DNA of 64,000 nucleotides from Siphonodentalium dalli (taxonomy: Eukaryota; Mollusca; Scaphopoda; Gadilida; Siphonodentaliidae): the NCBI GenBank assembly GCA_032622095.1, contig CP136064.1:183316209-183380208 (forward strand), written 5' to 3'. The notes under the pieces were generated by a model. The model saw only the letters and a list, made by a program, of their open reading frames with translations. It was not told the origin of the DNA and made no database searches. Shown one piece after another: positions 58,891-64,000 of the stretch (the first letter of the stretch is position 1; each line of letters begins with the position of its first letter). A program made the translations under genes and the position numbers.

Positions 58891-59262
58891 ATATAATGTT
58901 TTTAAGACATATTATGGACTTGTTCGGGTGCGTTAAACTGTTAAGTTAGTATTCAGGCACTATGCCAACTGGAAGAATGTAGCATTCTAATACATCGCCG
59001 AAAATCCAAAGCAAATCGACCGTACCACTCCATAGAAAACATCATCTGAACTACGCTCAATTGTAAAATATTTACTTCTCGACTCGGGACGCAACTATCG
59101 GCCATATAGTAACGAAAACGATCTCGCCACCGAGAGTCACTGAATTTAATTAATATATAATGACGGTGTGCATTGTCAGTTTGGATTTAATATTTGTAAA
59201 AAATAATTTGAGCAAGATTATCCTCCATTTCTATTTTATCACACCTACCGGAGTGTTACTAT
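58891..59262 (+). repeat. Dispersed repeat, copy 2
   Basis: Homologous to 24054-24435 in the same orientation. Confidence 0.7.
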
Positions 59263-59849
59263 ACTATTTGTTGAACATATGTGACCCGCCATATCAAATC
59301 CAGTCGTAAGTCGGGAATTTTTTACCCTGTGCCAACAGGGGGGGGGGGGGTCGGAAAAAAAATTCAGGCACGTATGGCATTTTTTCCCTTTCGATCATTT
59401 TTTGTACCCACCCACCCCCGACCATTTTTTGACACCCCCCCCCCCTTTTAACACTAAAACAGAGATTTGTGGGGGGGAATTCACTGTAAAGAGCTGTATA
59501 TGAATTTCTGTGCATACTATTTATCATGGATGTTAACATGGACATGTAAATAGGAATGAGTCATTTTGAGGTCATTCGGCCAAAAAAACATGGCTGCCAG
59601 CGGCCATCTTGGATTTCAAAATTTGCAACAAAATACAACACGATAACTGCCTGCAGTCAGTTTACAGTTAGAATTACATTATTTCTCTCATTCAAAGTGG
59701 TTTTGAAGCCCAACTCATTGCCAAAACACTAAAAAACAAGCAGGAAATATTTTTTTTAGTTACGGAAAAAATTGCTTGTTGGTGGCTCTGACCATCCACC
59801 CACCCCGGCATACGTGCCGGAATTTTTTTTTTCACCCCCCCCCCTTGGT

Positions 59850-59919
59850 GCCAATGCATTCTCTTATATATGCGAGTCGACCATAGGTCGCCTCGCATAT
59901 ATAAGAGAATGCATTGGCC
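59850..59919. repeat. 70-bp palindrome, copy 1
   Basis: GCCAATGCATTCTCTTATAT pairs with ATATAAGAGAATGCATTGGC around TCGACCATAGGTCGCC. Related fragments lie near 35280-35420 and 62165-62260. Confidence 0.8.
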
Positions 59920-60127
59920 TAACAATTTGTTATCATTTTTTTTAAATAAATGTTTCTTACAATTTTTAGGACATAAAATAAAAAACATCCATTACCCTGC
60001 AGGGAGCCCCACACATATATAGAAGCATATAGAAGAGTGTCGTCTGCTCATGTTTGTCTGGGGCTCTGTATAGGTGAAATTATAAAATTGTTAAAGAATA
60101 CAAGAAAAAAATTATTAAAATTGTTAG

Positions 60128-60196
60128 GCCAATGCATTCTCTTATATATGCGAGGCGACCTATGGTCAACTCGCATATATAATAGAATGCATTGGC
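60128..60196. repeat. 70-bp palindrome, copy 2
   Basis: Inverted relative to copy 1 (centre GGCGACCTATGGTC), just inside the right TIR of the same element. Confidence 0.8.
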
Positions 60197-60333
60197 ACAG
60201 GGTAAAAAAAAATCCCGACTTACGACTGGATTTGATATGGCGGGTCACATATTGCCTGACATTCATACGAATGGTTCAATGAAAATCAAGTTACTACTTG
60301 TGACCGACTATAGTTTGTTATTGAAGGGTTTAA

Positions 60334-60804
60334 AGGTACTCAATCCCGTAAAGAGGGTCCCCATCTCAACAGATTCCAACAACAACAATCCGATCAGAGG
60401 GTCCTATATTACTATTTATTTGGCTTTGGGGTTAAAAAATATTTGATTCGAGTCGAGGAACCCATCAAACAAAGCTCGAAGTTATTAGATATTGATTTTT
60501 GAAATTTGTTTTTTTCTCGAGATGAGTACTAATAATTGCCCTTAACTTCGTAATCTGCTCGAGATGTGTACACTAAAAAACTATTCAAACAGACAAGGAT
60601 GGATAACTCTAAAATCAAGTGGTAATAATAACGCAATTTTGACTGTGTTCTGGGACAGAAAGAATAGAAATAACGAAACTTCAAATATCGATATCTGATC
60701 ACCCTGAGCGTTGATTGGTAGGTTCTTTGACTCGAATCAATTATTTTTTACCCCCAAAGCCAAAGAAATAGTAATATAGGACCCTCTGTTCGGATTGAGT
60801 ACCT
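60334..60804. mobile_element. Family A MITE
   Basis: 471 bp, AGGTACTCAATCCCG...GATTGAGTACCT, flanked by TTAA (60330-60333 and 60805-60808). Very similar to 6717-7185. Confidence 0.88.
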
Positions 60805-61146
60805 TTAAATATCGCCACTGATACAATCTATTCGTCCACTATTTGGGCATTGTGTAGAGTTTGCACACATACGTATACAATTAGTATAAGCACACATACG
60901 ATTTGGCATACATTTTGTTAATGAATAACTATACGTGGCGTTCTCGTTGTGTTGGATGAAGACGATACGATATTAGGACAAACTGATGCGATTCTAATAA
61001 CCACTCGATCTGACTTGATGGCAATGTTTCATTCACGAAGTAAAATTTCGTTTCTCACAAGCAGTGGGTGTACATTATCACACATTACGCCAGATACGAT
61101 GACTGCCTTAATGGCTAATATACTGAATGCGCTTATATTTTGTTAA

Positions 61147-61582
61147 AGGTACTCAATCCGATCAGACGTTCATAAATTACTATTTCTTTGGATTCGGGGG
61201 TAAAAATATCTGATTCGAGTCAAGGAACCCACCCATCAAAGCGCAGGGTTATTATATATCGATTTTTTTAAGTTTGCAATTTATATTGTTTGTCGACCAG
61301 AAGCACGTGGTCAAACGGACGAAGATGCGAATGGAGATGGATAACTCTAAAATCAAGTGGCTATTATTACCACTTGATTTGAGAGTTTTCCATCTTCATC
61401 CACATCTTCGTCCGTTTGACCACGTGCTTCTGGTCCACAAACAATAGAAATAGCAAATTTCAAAAATCGATATCTAATTACCCTGAGCTTTGATGGGTGG
61501 GTTCCTCGACTCGAATCAAACATTTTTTACCCCGAAGCCAAAGAAATAGTAATTTAGGAGCGTCTGATCGGATTGAGTACCT
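61147..61582. mobile_element. Family A MITE, near-perfect 436-bp palindrome
   Basis: AGGTACTCAATCCGATCAGA...GGATTGAGTACCT between TTAA (61143-61146 and 61583-61586). Unlike other copies it is self-complementary into the centre, where TCGACCAGAAGCACGTGGTC pairs with its complement. It ends only about 100 bp before FMO exon 6. Confidence 0.9.
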
Positions 61583-61685
61583 TTAAATCAACGAATCCCA
61601 CTATCGGATTGGGTATAGAAACCAATCACTCAATTGTGAACCTACACGTGACCCGATGTTGAAATTATCCCCTGTTTTATTTCAG

Positions 61686-62024
61686 ACGTTTTGGATCGAG
61701 TACATGGATGAGATAGCTTCTCAGTTCGGAGCCAAGCCGGATCTGCTCAGACTGTTCTTCCGGGACCCTGCTCTGGCTCTTAGGTGCTTCTTCGGTCCGT
61801 GCATACCGGCACAGTACAGACTGAATGGTCCGGGGAGATGGAACGGGGCCAAACCGGCAATAGTCAATTCTCTGTCCCGTTGCAGAGATGCTCATAAAAC
61901 TAGAGTGATTCCTAGGAACGTCACCAAGATGGCACTTGAGAAGGATGAGGGTTGCGGTACGATAATCGTCGCCATTATAGTTCTCATCGGACTCCTGCTC
62001 ACGTGGCTGCTCTCGCTAATGTGA
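61686..62024 (+). CDS. FMO exon 6, C-terminus with membrane anchor
   Basis: 339 nt from TTTCAG| to TGA at 62022-62024. It encodes TFWIEYMDEIASQFGAKPDL, then PAQYRLNGPGRWNGA (the conserved QYRL.GPG.W.GA block). A final hydrophobic helix, IIVAIIVLIGLLLTWLL, would anchor the enzyme in the ER membrane as in animal FMOs. Entry phase is 0, and the total is 538 codons including the stop. No AATAAA is obvious in the next 300 bp. Confidence 0.92.
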   Translation, partial: TFWIEYMDEIASQFGAKPDLLRLFFRDPALALRCFFGPCIPAQYRLNGPGRWNGAKPAIVNSLSRCRDAHKTRVIPRNVTKMALEKDEGCGTIIVAIIVLIGLLLTWLLSLM

Positions 62025-63141
62025 CTTCATTCGCGACCATAACAACGAACAACTCTCAACCATCACAAGAGCTGACTTTCTGCCTGCGAATCCACACTGT
62101 GAAAAAAAAACTGTCTATATGACTGTTTGTTATCTGTCTGACTATCTTAATCCTTCCATGACTGGAGCCTCTCATATATAAGAGAATACATTGGCCGAAC
62201 GATATTTACCTCGATCTTGTAAGGCGGTGTATTCTTGCATTCTCTTGTATATGCGAAGCTTGTCGTGAAAGTGTTGGCTAATTTCATTTTCTCAACATTG
62301 AAGATCAAATTTTGCAGCAACTTAATCTTCCATAATTGAAGATACATATTGAAACGTATGTATTCATTGAAAAGCTAGAGTGCCTATCTTATCTGAAGCA
62401 TTGACTTTATTTTGCAGAAAACGATACCATGAAAACAATTTGTGACAGTTCGTTCAAAATGACACTTCCTGGTTTTCAAAAGAACATCAATGTTCTCTGC
62501 CAAAGTAAATATATATGAACTAATAGATCACAATATGAGCAGTCACAGTGGGTAAATGTGCAAAAATTATAAAAAAGTATATAAAACCATCACCACGAAA
62601 AAGAACATGGAAAAATAGATCAAGTTCTTATATTAATTGTTGAGAGTTCTCCAATAACGAAATTTCGCGTGTTGAAAAATGTTTTTTGTAAACAAAAGTG
62701 TAGTTAATTGTCAAAAACATTCGCTAATCGTGTAGTAATTTGAAATATTTTAGACTGAATAGGATTTTCAGGATATTTTTCAATGCTTTGACATTTTCCA
62801 GTGTTCATCGTATAGTTTTTATTAAACGTTGGTATCTTATTGAACTAATTTGACTTTTATTGGTAATTCCACTGTAACAGTAATGTTTACATTATAATAG
62901 CTTTTACATGCGAAATATCGTTATTGGAGAGTTAATGGAAATAAGAACGAAGTCATTCTATTTTTCAATGTACTATTTGATGACAGTTGATTTACAGACT
63001 ATTGTTGTTTCGCGTGAACATACTTCGAAGGCATTGAAACTTGAGCACCGTTAAGTATTTCACGTGTTCACGTGAGTAGCGGTCCTCCTATTGCATGGGT
63101 ATATTTTTTCCCCGACACCAATATAAAGCTCGCATTATATA
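62025..63141. other. FMO 3' flank
   Basis: Includes fragments of the 70-bp palindrome family (62165-62260) and the roughly 490-bp repeat shared with intron 1 (62545-63035). The poly(A) site is not identified. No gene. Confidence 0.6.
62545..63035 (+). repeat. Repeat shared with FMO intron 1, copy 2
   Basis: Diverged copy of 41690-42180 in the same orientation. Confidence 0.7.
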
Positions 63142-63287
63142 CAGTAATGCCCTAAATAATCGACTCCTTAACCACAGCAGAATTATGGGTGATTTTTCAG
63201 GATTTAGTCGGAAATATGGCTTGTTGCATTCATCGGAAAGCTCTCATTTTGCTGTGGTTAAGGAGTCGATTATTTAGGGCATTACTT
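63142..63287. mobile_element. TA-target MITE, copy 2 (inverted)
   Basis: 146 bp between TA dinucleotides. Its interior is the reverse complement of the MITE at 681-822. Confidence 0.8.
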
Positions 63288-64000
63288 TATCGTCCGTGTT
63301 CGATGTGCGAACTTTGACGTTATTCATTCTAAACCTGAACCCCCTCTCGCATGTTGTGTATATTGATGGTTCGTATATTTCAATATTTTGTTGTTCAGTA
63401 TATACATCGACCCTTGTCTCACCGGTAAAGTGCTAAGGTATATACCCCCGTGTAGCATTGAAATGTTTGTGTAAATTGTTCGCCTATATATATATATATG
63501 TTTGTGTTGAATTTGTTGTTGGAGGAATTACAATGATTTATATCCCTAAATGTTGTTGACCAATCTCTCAATCATGCAGCTAAGAAACGGAACCATGCAC
63601 TGATAATCAGCTGACATAATCCACTGTCAGAGCGACGAAATACTTGACCGGGTTGGCTGGTTGGATGATTTCTTCCATTATGTAAATGTTTTTGTTTAAA
63701 TTGACGTTACTTGGGGTGAAAAGGACGACCTATGTATACATTCCAAATAGCGATAAATGGTTATCGAATTGTTATTTGTTATATAGAAACGCTGTTGAAA
63801 TAAAAATCTCAACGCAAAATATGAGTGATTTAACATTTATATTGGTAAAGTAATATTGTAATCCGAAATTATATTTATGACGATAGTATAATACCAAAAT
63901 TGAGACAAATATTATTAACCTTGCGTTGGTCACGTTTATAGTCAAATTAGCAAAGTACATTTCCGAGGGAGTAGGATGTTATCGGTATATATGGTCGCCA
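63288..64000. other. Intergenic, no gene recognised
   Basis: AT-rich, with a short (TA)n near 63487. No supported gene. Confidence 0.55.

Larger units (their letters stand above)
59281..60248. mobile_element. 968-bp TIR element, ATAT target duplication
   Basis: Termini GTGACCCGCCATATCAAATC and GATTTGATATGGCGGGTCAC, nearly perfect over about 54 bp. ATAT lies at 59277-59280 and 60249-60252. The interior has long C/G runs and two inverted copies of a 70-bp palindrome. No transposase. Confidence 0.82.
58738..61685 (+). other. FMO intron 5
   Basis: 2.9 kb, almost entirely repeats (58891-59262, 59281-60248, 60334-60804, 61147-61582). No gene. Confidence 0.8.

Overview
The window looks like intron-rich, AT-rich, repeat-dense animal DNA, probably from a marine invertebrate. 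Three things point this way: a flavin-containing monooxygenase (FMO) gene of animal type with GT..AG introns, non-LTR and gypsy-like LTR retroelements, and very many short inverted-repeat elements (MITEs). A lophotrochozoan such as a mollusc would fit, but the sequence does not settle the phylum. I see no bacterial genes, rRNA, CRISPR array or convincing tRNA.

The one gene I can assemble in full is an FMO on the + strand. Its exons are 41075-41648, 49758-49813, 53076-53263, 54244-54596, 58634-58737 and 61686-62024. All phases agree and give a 537-residue protein with both dinucleotide-binding motifs, the FMO signature, an FATGY motif and a C-terminal membrane anchor. A second, diverged but intact first exon (39093-39657) lies 1.4 kb upstream with the same donor phase, so the locus may make two FMOs that share exons 2-6. 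The introns are packed with MITEs.

1-12.6 kb is a retrotransposon graveyard. A decayed LINE endonuclease fragment is split by a Ginger2/GIN-type DNA transposon relic (1475-2581) and followed by a second, longer but frameshifted LINE (about 2880-6208) with a long 3' UTR. An inverted copy of that UTR lies at about 11.7-12.66 kb.

12.9-29.7 kb is a large inverted duplication. Its left arm (12865-13133 plus 20558-about 21520) is split by a 7.4 kb LTR retrotransposon with identical LTRs, one large Gag-like ORF and no pol. Its right arm (about 25250-26320 plus 29493-29674) is split by an array T-S-T-S-T, where T is a 458-bp element with terminal inverted repeats and a TATA target duplication. Each arm therefore preserves the empty site for the insertion in the other. 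T carries a splice acceptor, a 72-codon open frame, a stop and poly(A) signals, and can be joined in phase to a 28-nt first exon in the host arm.

30.6-33.5 kb is a minus-strand LINE whose reverse transcriptase has lost its motif A region. From 33.5 kb on, four MITE families with TTAA target sites recur, along with several near-perfect palindromes, a 66-bp minisatellite, a GATATC-rich tract and larger foldback elements.
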